A stretch of DNA of 64,000 bases from Antedon bifida (lineage: Eukaryota > Echinodermata > Crinoidea > Comatulida > Antedonidae): contig OY727100.1 in the NCBI GenBank assembly GCA_963402885.1, positions 13,113,395-13,177,394 of the forward strand, written 5' to 3'. Each line of letters opens with the position of its first letter. Within the stretch, counting starts at the first letter, position 1. The position numbers and the translations under genes are program-made. Shown here piece after piece: positions 38,201 through 49,614 of the stretch. The notes beneath the pieces were generated by a model. It was not told the origin of the DNA and ran no database searches. It saw only the letters and a list, made by a program, of their open reading frames with translations.

Positions 38201-41200
38201 ATACATATATGGACACAATGATAGACACATATCATTACCATATTTGAACATATGATAGTGATATGACATCATCATGCTATATATTTCCTCCATGGTATGA
38301 GCACATCCCCACATCACATTTTTTGTCACATAAAGTTTGATAGTGTAGACAGAGCTTAATGTAAGCAAACAAGAATTAATGTATGCCTACCTTATAACAC
38401 TTGTATTCTGCATTGGTCTCATCATATTTCCATGAACGAATGGAACGGTCAGCCCCTGCACTAAACAAATACTTTCCTCCGTCAATTAAAGCTCGTACCT
38501 ATAAAAAAATGCAATGGTTTTATTTGGTAAACATTGAAAACTTTTTTTAGTACATTTATTTATCTAAGTTTGAAAAATTGAAAAAAAAAGTACAACCAAA
38601 GATTGCTGTTGCATTGCATTTTAGAATAAAAATGAAATAAGCTTTTTGTGTCCTGTAGATCACACATTCTCCAACCAGGCATACCTGAGACTACAGGTTA
38701 TACAATCATTGCTGTAAACCTCTGTCTATACTATCAAACTAGTTTGACAAAAAAGGGTGATGTGTCCAAATATGGTAGTGATATGACATCATCATGTCCA
38801 TATATAGGTACATCACACTTTTTTTGTCAAACTAGTTTGATAGTGTAGACAGAGCTTTACAGCAATAATTATGAACGATTTTTGTTGTCACATAAAGTTT
38901 GATAGTGTAGACAGAGCTTTAGGAATATTTCTATATATTTCTATATTATTATTGCACTGTATGAAATAATTTTCCTAAGGGAAATTCAGGACTAGGACAC
39001 AACAAACTGTCTCTTAATAGGGTATCCCCTGAATAGTGGCCAGTGTTAAAACAATATTTATCCTTGTTTATTTCATAAGAAAATGTCCCCTTAGTGTCTC
39101 CTGAATAGGGGTGTCGATGGAGGGGTTACTATATGACCTTTGAACTTACTGTTTCTGTATGACCTTTAAACATTTGCATCCAGCCTTTGCTCAGTGTTTC
39201 TATGTCCCATACTTTAATAACCTTATCAGCACCACTACTATATAACTTGTGACCTTTCGTTGTGAGGCAGCAGATTGCTCCATTATGACCTCTTAGTGTT
39301 CCAATACATTTAAACTCAAATGGTAACAACCACTGTTCATTGTACGATATCGTGAAATCACTACTATTGAAGGAAGGCTTCCTTTTATGACTGCCTGTTA
39401 GTTGAGATAAAAGAAAAAAAGTTAGGTTGTTTGCGGTACACCATGTTTAAAAAAAAAAAGTATGCATTTAACTTTCTATTTTCAGTAGCCTTGGTCATGC
39501 AAATGACTCTGTGATGATCCTCTGATGATTAGCCAAAAAACATAGCAAGTGAGTACTTATTATTGGTTTATCGAAAGTTAAACAACAACAATATTATTTT
39601 GAAATCAGATGAAATTTTTCAAGAAAATAAAGTATGGTTGAGAATGCCTCAAAGTTTCAACTGCCTTCTTGAGAAAAACTTATTATAGAAAATTGTTAGT
39701 ACATATTTTTATACATTTATGCTTTTTTTAAATTTTAACTGTAATATTGGTTTAACAGTTTGGTTTGCAGTACACCATGTGTTTTCAAAAGAAATAAGAA
39801 TGGTAGAGAATTTCTCAAAGTTTTGGCTGTTATGCTACAACCATCTTCTTGAGAAAAATTTATTATAGAAAATTGTTTTTCTTTTTTTAATTTAACTGTA
39901 ATATTGGTTTAACAGAAACAAATTTAGTTTGGTTTGCGGTACACCATGTGTGTGGAAATAAGAATGGAAGAGAATTTCTTAACGTTTTGACTGTTATGCT
40001 ACAACCATCCTCTTGAGAAAAAAATTGTTAGTACATATATTTTTACATAATGTTTTTTTTTTATTTTAACTGTAAGCAATGTAATATTGGTTTAACGGAA
40101 ACTTGAGAATGTCTCAACGTTTTGGTTGATACAACCGTCTTCAGGAGAATGAGAAAAAGTTATTATGGTTTTATAGAAAAATTGTTAGGAAATATTTTAC
40201 ATAATGTTCTTTTTTTTATTTGAATTGTAAGCATATAATAATTTAATAATGGAAACCAATACTTAAATGCGTTTTTAAAATAAAGTTAGCGGAAACCATG
40301 AGACCAGAACTAGTTTGACAAAAAAAAGTGTGATGTGCTCAAATATGGTAGTGATATGCCTAAATATGGTAGTGATGTCCATATATGGGTACATCAATTT
40401 TTTTTTGTTAAAAATAAAATTTGATCGTGTAGACTGAGCTTTAGAAAACTTTCAATCAGACCAAAGTATGTATTCATGTTTATTTTCAGAACACCTCAAA
40501 TGGATTTAAATTTATAAGTATTTAACTTTCTTTAAAAACATCTATTCATAGCTAAAAAATTAGATCAGCCTACAATAAAACTTTGAACAAAATTGTATAT
40601 ATTTTTTTAATTCAAATATCACTAATTATTGGAAACAAAAATGCATTAAAAAAACATGCAAAAATAAATTTAATTTAATACTGAAATAAAATACACATAA
40701 TATGTAATTAATGATTGCTAATATATTAATAAACTATTTTTTTTTTCAATTAGGAAGGTCAAAACCCACAACATCTTTCACACCTGTTTGGTGTTTCGTT
40801 TTCATGACGCTCCAAGTGGCTATGCAGCAATCGATATGCGCGTATCCTCATGAAAACGAAACATTGATGTTCGATTTGATTTGCCAGCTTCAGACCTTAT
40901 TAGAGAGTGCACACTATTGGTCCAACCCAATCAAGATTTTTAAAAGATAAAATTAAGAAGGATTGACCAAAATGGAATCAAAAGAATATGAAGACCCAAA
41001 TATTTGGTGAATCAAAAATAAGTAGAGAGAAAAATACAGTACAACAATATTTTACCAAAGTTTCCCCTTGTGTTAAAATATATATCGCTCTTCATTTTTG
41101 GGAAAGTGTTCAAATTAAATTTTGATCACTACACAATAAAAGGAAGATCATCCCAAAAAATTGTGATGTCTTATTTCAACAAATTTCTATAGAAATTGTT

Positions 41201-44200
41201 GGAAAATTACAATGTAGAAACCTATCAAATTTGGAAAGAGGTACTTATCCTAGTACCAAAGTTTAAAATATTAGCTGAATTAGTTAATGTTAAGCATTTT
41301 TTAAAGCATATTCATATATTTAATAGCTATAGTAAAGCATTTTACACAAAAATGTAAAATTTGGACTGAACCATACACACAATAGTTGTTGTTGTTTCTT
41401 GTGGTTTTGTTGTGACCCGGTTTCCTGGAGACAAATGGAAAATATAATTTTTGAAAAAACATAATTTTTATTGGCTGTGGTTCAATGAAAACAAATTGAA
41501 ACTTACCTACAATTGTAATTTTGTAGTCAGAGACATAAAACATCTTTTGCATATCAAAGTTGTTGATTGTGATGAATAAATATAATTTTCAATAATTTAT
41601 TTTGTAACAATCAGAATTTTTCTAGCCTTTTTGTATTGTAGAAGATGCCATCAGCATTATGTCATCCGAGATTTAAAACTCTTTAGAAAGGAACTTTATT
41701 TTAACAAATTGTATTTCTGTTATTTCATATTTTCTTCTCTTTTTTTTTTTTAACAAGTTAGTTTTGGGAGAGTTAAAAAAAAACAACTTTGTCTAAATAG
41801 ATTCAACTATTGTACTGTACCTGAAAAGCTATTACTGTTGGTGAGTTTAGATTTTGAGCCGGCAAGTGCTTGTCCACTCTGTTGGTCAATTGGCTTGGTC
41901 TGCAGTTCATCCAACTTAGACTTGAGATTTGTTAGCATTCTGAGTTAAAAGAATAAATAAAATGAATGCATTAATCTAGTATCCATTGCCACTTTTTAGG
42001 TGGGGTGGGGGGGGGGGGGAGGGGGAAGTTCTGTTTTTTTTTAAAGGGAGCAGAATAGATCTCAATATAGTACTTTAACTTCTCTGTATAACACAAACCT
42101 CTTGAAACCACATTCTAACATTCAGTTTCATAGGACATGACAAAGAAACATAATATGCACAATATTGTTTTCAAAGGCCTATTTCATCGCCAACAAGCTT
42201 CCTACTGCATCACATAAATGCTTCCTGATTTTTAAACTCAAATTTTTATTTCAACAAATATTTTAGGAGCATTGTCTATAGATCCAGACGAAGCTGAGCA
42301 TTTAAAGAAACAAGGCCAACAGCCATAAGTCGCGTGCTCTCAGAAAAAAATGAACTTTCAAAAAGTAATGTACTTTAAAACATGTCTGTACATCAAAACA
42401 GTTCAAAAAGTACAGACAAGCGATAAATAGCATAGAGATACCGGACCGCAGGACCGACAGACAGACCGACAGACCGACCGACATAGTGAACTATTGAGTA
42501 AAAATACAGTCTGACATTAGCAGAATATCCAATCATTTATTGGTTAACCAGTTTGCTATTCAACAATAAATAATAATATCATAAACACAGTATACAAATA
42601 ATAATGAATATTTATGAGTTGGATGGTGGGAATATTTCATGTTGATTTTAGAACACGAATCGGTCAACAATGTCTTCTCGCAAAAATTATTTTTTTGAAC
42701 CATGATGCGTAATTAACCAATCAAATTACAAGCATACAATCAGCTGTGTTATGATATTATAAACTTACTACGTCGATATTTACTCACCATCCAACTCATA
42801 CATTCAATTGGATATAATATAATATAATAATAATTGTCTTTTATACAGCGCCTAACCAAAATAAATTTTCTCTAAAGCGCTACGACCACAAGACTTGAAC
42901 TAGGTAGTAATTATCTCATTTCATATGCTATGCGAAGCAGATGGGTTTTCAGCAACTGTTTGAAGATGTCAATAGAGTTGGCATTCCATATTAGTATTCC
43001 ATAAGGATGGGGCAGTGCAAAAGAGTGACCGGTCAGCAAATGTATCTCTATGTGTTCTTGGTTGGAATAGTCGAGGCGAAGATATAGATCAATGACAAAT
43101 ATTTACTTACAACGCATATTTCTCAACTTGTGCTTGTAATGAATCATGGGAATTCTTAAGATTGGTCATGTCTTCAGTTAACATTTGAACGTGTTCCTTT
43201 AATCCAATGTTTTCTTCCTTTAAAGCTTCAATCTTGAATATAATAAAGTTAGTTATGATGCTTTTAAAAAGGCAAATTAACATAAACTGATTAATAATTC
43301 TCACATTTTCCATACTTAATATAGTCCTCTTTCATCTCACTAGAATTACATCAACTTGGCTGTGAAACTTAGAAATTTGTTTCCTTAAAAATATGACTTT
43401 TAAAAATATCTTTAAGTCTGCTGTTTTTCTCATTATAGGTAATATTAGCTGCATATTGTTTTGATAATGTTTGTGATAAAGGTGTTTAGTGATATCCTAA
43501 GGCATACAAAATCATAAAATGGAGAATTTAATATTAACAATCAATTATAAATGATCATAATACATAATAATTATGGTAATCTATAAGCATTGTCAAAGTG
43601 ATTGTGCATTTAATGTTAAATAACCACAAACCACTTCAACTCTTTGTCTTCACAATTCACCTCGAAAAGAAGCCCATCTCGAATTCAAGCTCACTGGGCT
43701 TCTTTTCAAGATAGTATGGGTTTGAATGAATAGACTATTTGAATTTAAAAGTAACAAGGTAACTTGTGATGCAGATACAATTTAAGATTAAGTTTATATA
43801 TTGTACATTCATTTTACAGCTTAAATGGCTTTTTGATCACAAATATGTAAAATTGGATTGGCAAAAATCCTATTATTGTCATTCACAAAATTTATAGCAT
43901 ATATTTCATATCTTTTTAGTTTACAAAAGTAATCTTGAAAAAAGCCCATCTCGAAAAGAATCCCATCTTGAAATGAAGCCCACCCAAGACTAGAGTACTA
44001 AAAGAAGAAGAAGCCAATGTGCTTCTTTTCGGGGTTTTACGGTATTATACTGATATTACTTTAGCTCACCTCTGATATTACCGACTTCTCTGTGATTTCT
44101 TCTCCATGATTGCCATTTATTTCTAATTTTTTAACATACGGACATGTTGATTGATGCAAGGCTACCTTGTCTTGACAATCAGCAAATTTGCACCCTATTA

Positions 44201-47022
44201 GATAATTATGCAAAATATTAGTGAAAGCACTCAGAAACTAAGTGAAGTACTTAGCAAAACATATCAGGGAAAACTACATTCGGAGAGAGGGAGCTCACTA
44301 CTTGATATTTCAGCCCATGCTAAAAGAATACAGAGGGTGTGCTATTTAAAGACCCCTTCCCTGCAATTTTGGACGTTTTTTGGAAAATAATACATATATA
44401 TCACTTTAAAAACATTAAACCATGTCATTCCTTGTCTTAAATGTACGTTTTATGGTAAATTATGATAAAAAGTGAGAAACAATGCACTACCTAAGTAGCT
44501 CGCGGCGATCGACCTCTCGTGGACGGTCTTAGGCCTAGCCTAGCTAGGCTTAGTTTTGTAGGCCTAGCTGGTAAACATCGGTAACGTACGAACATCGTAC
44601 GCTAGCTATATACCTAGCCTGACGTTGTATAGTTGCTGCATTAATTGTCTTTCTATTTTTGCCAGACTCCGTTGATACAAATTGGGGAAAACCCGGTATT
44701 TTCGCTGAAAAGTTAGGAGTCTTCCATTTGTTTTGGCCTCACGATCGATCGAAAAGTGGGCGAATTACAGGTGAAAAACAAAAATATCAATCCGCGCGCA
44801 ATGCATTTTGGGATTTATAGCGGGCCGCTATAATTATTAGAATCGACTTTATTTTTCACATTTTAACCGTTTAAAGACGAAAAAAGGTATCGCAATAGGA
44901 CCATATAGTATTATTTTTACATTAAATATAGTTTGTGATCTTAAATTAGATCTAAAAAACGTAGGGAAGGGGGCTTTAATATTTTTTTCGGCTCATATTG
45001 AAGATACCGGTAACCATGATTTTAATATAAGCTTCTGTGATGTCACCAATATATCAATTTTCTTGTAAATCAATAGGCATGTTCAGTAAGTATATACTTA
45101 ATAACACATAAACATTCAAGACACGATTCCCTAAAAATTGTGGACGTACGCTATCGTGACATCACTAATACTGTATCAATTTTTCATGTTCTGAGTACTG
45201 GATATACCTATAACAAATAAACATTCAACAGGCTATCGTTCGAACAAACAAACAAGCAAGTACAATACTTACACAGTAGTAGTAGTCAAAGTATTCACTT
45301 ATAATAACACAACATGGCAAGTTTGAGGCCAAGCCAGTAGCCAGGGGATTTAACGGTTCAAACGAACTCCTTTTTCCTGATGAAATGCCTTTTTCATTAG
45401 CAGTGAAAGTATGGTAAATAGACCTACTGTACTGCTGTAATGTAACTACCCTTATAAACTCCTTCTGGCTGCGGACTTGGAGGTTTCAGCTGGCTTGAGA
45501 CTTCTCAATTTTGATCACACCATCCCACTCCCAACAAAATGACAACATTATTTAATACTTACCATTGTGTTTATACATACAAGCCACTGTTACACTACAA
45601 GATTGAAGATGCGATTCTAGATCTCTCTTGCGGATACTTCCACATTTTTTGGCATTATTTGGGCAAATAATTACAGCAAACTGGCAACTTTGTTCATGTT
45701 CTTTGATCTTGGTAAGGGGTAGCTTGACGTCACATTCATCTTCACTGGTAAAATGTGTTCCTTGTAACCCTTGACCTTTAACGCTGTACTGACAGTAAAC
45801 AAGTAAATCCTCAAGCTGAGAGGCAATTGCTCTATAGTAGGAGTTAAGCATATAATTAACATTTTATAGAAATAACAGTGTTAATTCAAGTTTTTCTAAA
45901 CCAACTCTACTGTACAACAGATTCCATTCCCAATCTCGAATCACACCAAGCAGTGGTGACGCCGGAAATTCCCCAACAAATGGGCATATTTCCCGGAAGA
46001 TGTACATGTGTTGAAAGGGGAAAAAAACAGTTTTGATGCTAATTTTTAATAGTAAATAAAGCAACAAACAAAACATAGATAAACCCAAAACAATGTATTA
46101 TTTGAATTCTCAAAAATTGTCTACAATGAGGGGTATTGGAAGTGAAGAGTATTACAGGGAGGTGTCCTTCTGGGGCACCACCATTTGCCACCAATCTATA
46201 TAATTCTGGTGAAGGTATATCATAATATCAGGAATGACTTTGCAATGATTAAAGTGAGGAAGTCAAATTTTTGGAAATCCTTGTCCGTGTTTACAAAAAA
46301 TCCCTGTAGGCCTCTCCTCGCGTTTAAGCTACCATAGGAATTTGAGAAGAATTTTTACATGGGATTGGTATTTGTAGGTAAAAAAAAACAATAATATTTC
46401 AACAGATTTTGAACTTATTTCTAGTAAAAAAAATTGTTATATTTATAAATTTAATTTCCCATTAACGTTTTATCATAAAACACTAGAAGACAAAGCGTAC
46501 GTCCAGACACATCAGGACAGAATGGGATCCCTGGCTGGGAAATGTTACCAATGCTTGGAAAGTCACAACAATTGTATGGACAACTCAACACCAATTACAC
46601 TGAATGTCAACTCGGATACCACTTTATTACTAGCAACCTACCTACCTCATTCATTTGCTTCTGGTTTTATTTTTTTTTAAAGTTTACATATTTATCGTGC
46701 AACTAACCTCTCCTTAAGAATGCACGTCTTTACTCTTATTTTAGACCTACTGTTAGATTAGATCACAATCTTTTGCTTATCTTTTTTTCGCCTTACAACA
46801 TTCAAAACCTTACCTGTTTGCAACCAGATCTTTGGCAACGAACGGTGTTTTATCAACGGGGCAGCCTCCATCTGATGTGGCTAAACTTTCAACGCAGAGG
46901 CGACAAAAAGTGTGCCCACATTTTACACTGATTACTGGATCAAAAAGAAGATGTTTACAAATTGAGCAAAATAGTGACGAAGATGGTTCATTAAAGAAGA
47001 CCAAGTTCGATCGATCATTCAT
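35293..47022 (-). CDS. TRAF7: TRAF7-like E3 ubiquitin ligase (RING, TRAF zinc fingers, coiled coil, seven WD40 repeats)
   Basis: Complete 13-exon model, 593 residues, all phases closing: 46814-47022, 45563-45831, 44070-44194, 43111-43232, 41821-41939, 39150-39394, 38391-38498, 37978-38055, 37513-37596, 37170-37305, 36415-36563, 35657-35776, 35293-35310. The RING (residues 19-57) has C19, C22, C35, H37, C40, C43, C54 and a final Asp57 (CPVD), as in TRAF-type RINGs. TRAF-type zinc fingers span about 107-182 (HEQSCQFAVIICPNN, HLQSCSVTVACMYKHNGC, HQSTCPY); a coiled coil follows at about 200-260. Seven WD40 blades start at about residue 310 (CIGTLRGHNGAICCL) and end with KEIKFW. Human TRAF7, a MEKK3-linked ligase, has the same order over about 670 residues. 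The last 5-residue exon is the weakest part (poor pyrimidine tract). It may be a divergent paralog rather than the strict TRAF7 ortholog. Confidence 0.92.
36651..36980. mobile_element. MITE with AAAGCTA(C/T)TTTCA ends in an intron of the TRAF7-like gene
   Basis: Left AAAGCTACTTTCACATTGCA and GGCCCTGAGAAAAATATTGT are mirrored by ACAACATTGTTCTCAGGGTG and GATTTGAAAATAGCTTT; imperfect termini of about 55 bp, flanked by TA. Non-coding. Confidence 0.7.
37642..37762. mobile_element. MITE of the AAGCTCTGTCTACACTATC family, copy F
   Basis: TAAAGCTCTGTCTATATTAT to GATAATGTAGACAGAGCTTTA, TA on both sides. It lies about 45 bp upstream of the acceptor of the exon at 37513-37596. Confidence 0.9.
38148..38358. 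mobile_element. MITE of the AAGCTCTGTCTACACTATC family, copy G
   Basis: Starts AAAGCTCTGCATACACTATC and ends GTTTGATAGTGTAGACAGAG then CTTAA. The interior is partly rearranged, with TGATAGTGATATGACATCAT inverted relative to other copies. It ends 26 bp beyond the donor of the exon at 38391-38498. Confidence 0.88.
38716..38922. mobile_element. MITE copy H (38716-38859) plus a solo right terminus (38887-38922)
   Basis: A full copy, AAACCTCTGTCTATACTATC to GATAGTGTAGACAGAGCTTT, is followed after 27 bp by a second right terminus, CACATAAAGTTTGATAGTGT then AGACAGAGCTTTAG. The flanks of the full copy are themselves inverted (ATTGCTG / CAGCAAT). This looks like insertion of one element into another, or a partial duplication. 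Confidence 0.85.
39420..40250. repeat. Degenerate tandem repeat, about 180-bp period, about 4 copies
   Basis: GGTTTGCGGTACACCATGTG (39433, 39763, 39937), GAATTTCTCAAAGTTTTGGC and TTATTATAGAAAATTGTTAG recur in the same order. Intronic in the TRAF7-like gene. Confidence 0.8.
40318..40443. mobile_element. MITE of the AAGCTCTGTCTACACTATC family, copy I
   Basis: The left end is truncated to ACTAGTTTGACAAAAAAAAG; the right end reads TTTGATCGTGTAGACTGAGC then TTTAG. It has two ATATGGTAGTGATAT units inside, in reverse orientation to copy B. Confidence 0.82.
40793..40862. repeat. 70-bp palindromic element with 15-bp arms
   Basis: GTTTCGTTTTCATGA (40793-40807) is the exact reverse complement of 40848-40862, with a 40-bp non-repeated centre. 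It is unusually CpG-containing for this intron. Likely the core of a small MITE; the open frame over it is not thought to be a gene. Confidence 0.75.
41998..42027 (+). other. G-rich run with quadruplex potential
   Basis: GGTGGGGTGGGG followed by a long G run and AGGGGG on the plus strand (C-rich on the transcribed-gene sense strand) in an intron of the TRAF7-like gene. Simple-sequence origin is likely. Confidence 0.7.
42300..42495. repeat. CCGA-rich repeat with AAGTCGCGTGC boundary, copy 2
   Basis: Runs from CAGCCATAAGTCGCGTGCTC through GATACCGGACCGCAGGACCG and an (AGACCGAC)n tract to CATAGTGAACTATTGAG. It is the reverse complement of the copy at 51010-51125, but with about 90 bp of extra interior. 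Confidence 0.75.
42832..43085. repeat. Dispersed repeat with TATACAGCGCC...AAAGCGCTACG head
   Basis: Opens with an AATATAATAATAATTGTCTT-type head, TTTTATACAGCGCC and TCTAAAGCGCTACGACCAC, followed by AGATGGGTTTTCAGCAACTG and GTTGGCATTCCATATTAGTA. This arrangement matches a repeat common in invertebrate deuterostome genomes. It ends just before the donor of the exon at 43111-43232. Confidence 0.65.
43640..44045. repeat. Diverged inverted/direct repeat with GAAGCCCATCTCGAA words
   Basis: TCGAAAAGAAGCCCATCTCG, GGGCTTCTTTTCAAGATAG (43650-43720) and AAAGCCCATCTCGAAAAGAA with GTGCTTCTTTTCGGGG (43938-44035) form two head-to-head pairs. Probably a decayed MITE pair. Confidence 0.5.
44347..44979. mobile_element. 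MITE of about 630 bp with TTAAAG(A/C)CCCCTTCCCT ends
   Basis: Left TTAAAGACCCCTTCCCTGCA and right GTAGGGAAGGGGGCTTTAA are inverted. The interior has unusual CpG-rich pieces (GCTCGCGGCGATCGACC, CACGATCGATCGAAAAG, CCGCGCGCAATGC). No transposase frame is seen. Intronic in the TRAF7-like gene. Confidence 0.8.
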
Positions 47023-47320
47023 TTTAAAAATGATAAATGCACGTTTTTAGCAAATCTTAAGTGAACATTTTCAGCGTGCGAATTTATCACAACAATCTAT
47101 CCAATTAATATTTTTTTCTGAAAGCAAAGCACCCTACTGGTTACTTCATGACACTTCCTGGTATAGGGACCGTCTAAAAAAGTTACCTTTTGTTTACAAT
47201 TAAGGGATTTGCTATAAGGGATAGTATCAACAGAACATTCCTTATTCATTAATAATATCTAAAAATAGAATTTGAAGCTCTTTATTTTTCTAGGAACGTT
47301 ATTTATTATTTACCATTACA

Positions 47321-47503
47321 ATGGACTTCTTTTTCCAATGTGTTTTAAAGGGGTGGGGTGCAATATCTGGTTACGTCAGTATGATAGTCCATGGCACGTG
47401 TGGATTATTATACAAGGATCTACAAAAACACGTGGACGCCCAGCAGCTCATGACACGAAATGAGCCAAAAAATACTTTCAATAACAATTTCACCTGTAGG
47501 TAG
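47321..47503 (+). CDS. Candidate small open frame / first exon, unknown
   Basis: 60 codons starting MDFFFQCVLKGWGAISGYVS, with a hydrophobic central stretch, followed by LLYKDLQKHVDAQQLMTRNE. A possible donor GTAGGC overlaps its stop, so it could be a first exon. It is 300 bp from the divergent TRAF7-like start codon, a spot where a shared promoter would place a gene. No family was recognised and no second exon was found. Confidence 0.25.
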   Translation: MDFFFQCVLKGWGAISGYVSMIVHGTCGLLYKDLQKHVDAQQLMTRNEPKNTFNNNFTCR

Positions 47504-47783
47504 GCCATAATGGTTTTAGGAGATTCCGATTTTCAGAGATCGTTTAATTTCGATTTTACAAACGCATTAAAAACGAGGAGATTATCAAATGGTGTTTTTT
47601 TGTTGTCATCGAAAATAATAAAAAAATATTTTTGGCCTATTTTTATTTGTTTATTTTATAATTGTATTTCTCTATCAATATCAATTTCAGCCATGTAGAC
47701 CTTTTGAGTGTAATTTTCTTCGCAAACGATGACAATTGATAGGTCTATTATAATGATTCTTACAAAAATAAATAAATAAATGT

Positions 47784-47945
47784 CCGCTTATAGCTCAGTT
47801 GGAGAGAGCATCTTTTTAATGGTCAATGCATGGTTAAGTCCTTATTTGTGTATCCTTAAATTATCTTTTCATTCTATTTTCATGTAGCCCGGTTAGCTAT
47901 AAGAGAGAACATCAGACTTCTGTGAGTCAAGTCGGGTTTCTTTAT
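47784..47945 (+). pseudogene. Two tRNA-like remnants
   Basis: First: GCTTATAGCTCAGTTGGAGA then GAGCATC, an A-box region at about 47787-47812 with no good B box. Second: GCCCGGTTAGCTATAAGAGA, GAACATCAGACTTCTG and TCAAGTCGGGTTTC (47887-47941), which resembles a lysine-type tRNA with lost stems. Neither folds as an intact tRNA; they are pseudogenes or SINE heads. A third trace (GCCTAGTGGTATAACGGTAG) is at about 49189. Confidence 0.5.
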
Positions 47946-48926
47946 TATGGTGCATCATTGTACGATACTGTATATTGAATTGTAAAGATTTATTCTAATA
48001 TTTTGCTTGAATAGGTTTTGCAAAGTTTAAGTTAAGTTTTGTATCCGGGTCAGCCGCTCCCATATTCATTATGATTTTCCACATAGTTTTCATGAGTCAA
48101 TCAAAGTTTGTCCAATAGAAATGACTAGACTACAACAGAATCTGTATTGTGATTTCAAAGAATAAACATTCGGTATTTTTAGCTGTAGGGCTAATTTAAA
48201 ATAGCAAGTTTTATTGTTTACTTTTCGAACGATATTCCCTTTGTTTGTTAGTAACAAAGTAAAATGTCAGAATTCCAGAATTTGCCATTCCACAATTGGC
48301 TTTATAACATTTTGGATTTCATATTCTTGCATCATAAACTACAAAAACACTGGAAACTTCTGAGAGTTCATTGTGAGAACACTCGACGATCAACTGTCAA
48401 CATTCTTGGATAGAAATCAAATTCGAGACTATGTCTAAACAGAAGAAAAGATCTGGAACAAAAGTAAATATTAGTACTATCTATCTTAGGGAGAATGATT
48501 AATAACATCTAAAATGATGTTCTTTTGTTGCCTACTGGCTGAGAGTCCTGTATTTCAACAGTTCCATACTGTTGAAATTGTTGTTACTGACTTCCGAAGC
48601 GTATAATGGTAATGTCTCAGAGAGTGATGAGAATCAGCTCAAAGATCTCTCTTGAGACATTATTATATACTTCGTCCAGGAACCGGTATGTCTACAATAT
48701 TGGAAGAGCGTGAGCAAGTAAAGAGGCAAGACATTTTAATTAAATCTAAAGAGGTACACGACTTGAAAACTGTCGGCAAGTCCGTCACAAAGGAAAACAG
48801 TGTTTATTTCCAATAATGGTGTCTCAGATCAATGGAATGGAACATCATACACAGATGGAGCGACTGGAAATCCAACCCTGTAAACTCACAACTACAATCT
48901 ACTTTTATATTATTTTAGGCGTCAGT

Positions 48927-48940
48927 GCTACCATGGCAAC
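48927..48940. promoter_or_regulatory. X-box-like (RFX) motif
   Basis: GCTACCATGGCAAC differs at one position from the RFX-binding consensus GTHNYYATRRNAAC. RFX factors drive ciliary genes, but no ciliary gene is evident right next to this site, so it may be chance. Confidence 0.25.
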
Positions 48941-49614
48941 CAACAGCCAATAAATCCAAAGATTGTGCTTCCGGAATCTCTTGATAGCGATTCCGCCCGA
49001 TAACACGAAAGCTATACCGAGTGCAAATTTGCAAAAGCCCTTTTTACCCACATGTTTGAAAAATACACTATATATTTGAAATAAAACTATGTTTTAATAT
49101 TGGTGCCATATACGATAATTGTATTTTATATCCCTGGAATGTTTTTGTGAACTCTTTTCTTCGTATTTTTAAAAATTGTACCATGAAAGCCTAGTGGTAT
49201 AACGGTAGGGTAAAAGTTTGAATCACAGTTGGAACTTGTTTTACTGACAGAATTTTCAACTTTAATTTAAATATTCGTTTGTACACAAAGTTAACCCGCA
49301 CTTCCCCATGCTTTGATCCTCCTTTGTTTGCTTTGTTTATCTCAGTCAGCCAGGTGATGAATTTACTTCATTTACCTTCTAGTATTATATTTATATTCAG
49401 ATATTAAATTAAAATAACATATAAAAATAAAATCAAAGAAAAATGAAAATAATAAATAAACTATTAAAAATATAAGCTTGTTTTATTATATCCAAGTTGA
49501 AATACATCCAGTATATTTATATCTGTTAATCAATAAATAATGAGGTAGACTGCATTGTAAACATGATTCCATATAACTAATGTTTTTGTTTTCTTTTTTT
49601 TAATTGTGTCGTAT

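Larger units (their letters stand above)
47023..49614. other. Spacer between the TRAF7-like gene and the six-exon gene
   Basis: It includes the TRAF7-like promoter (just above 47022), a weak plus-strand open frame (47321-47503), tRNA-like remnants (47784-47945 and 49185-49245), scattered coding-like fragments on the plus strand (48431-48960) and an X-box-like site (48927-48940). No complete gene could be built. Confidence 0.6.

Noticed and set aside
40711..40950. 79-codon plus-strand frame
   Set aside because: It covers a 70-bp palindromic element and is antisense in an intron of the TRAF7-like gene.
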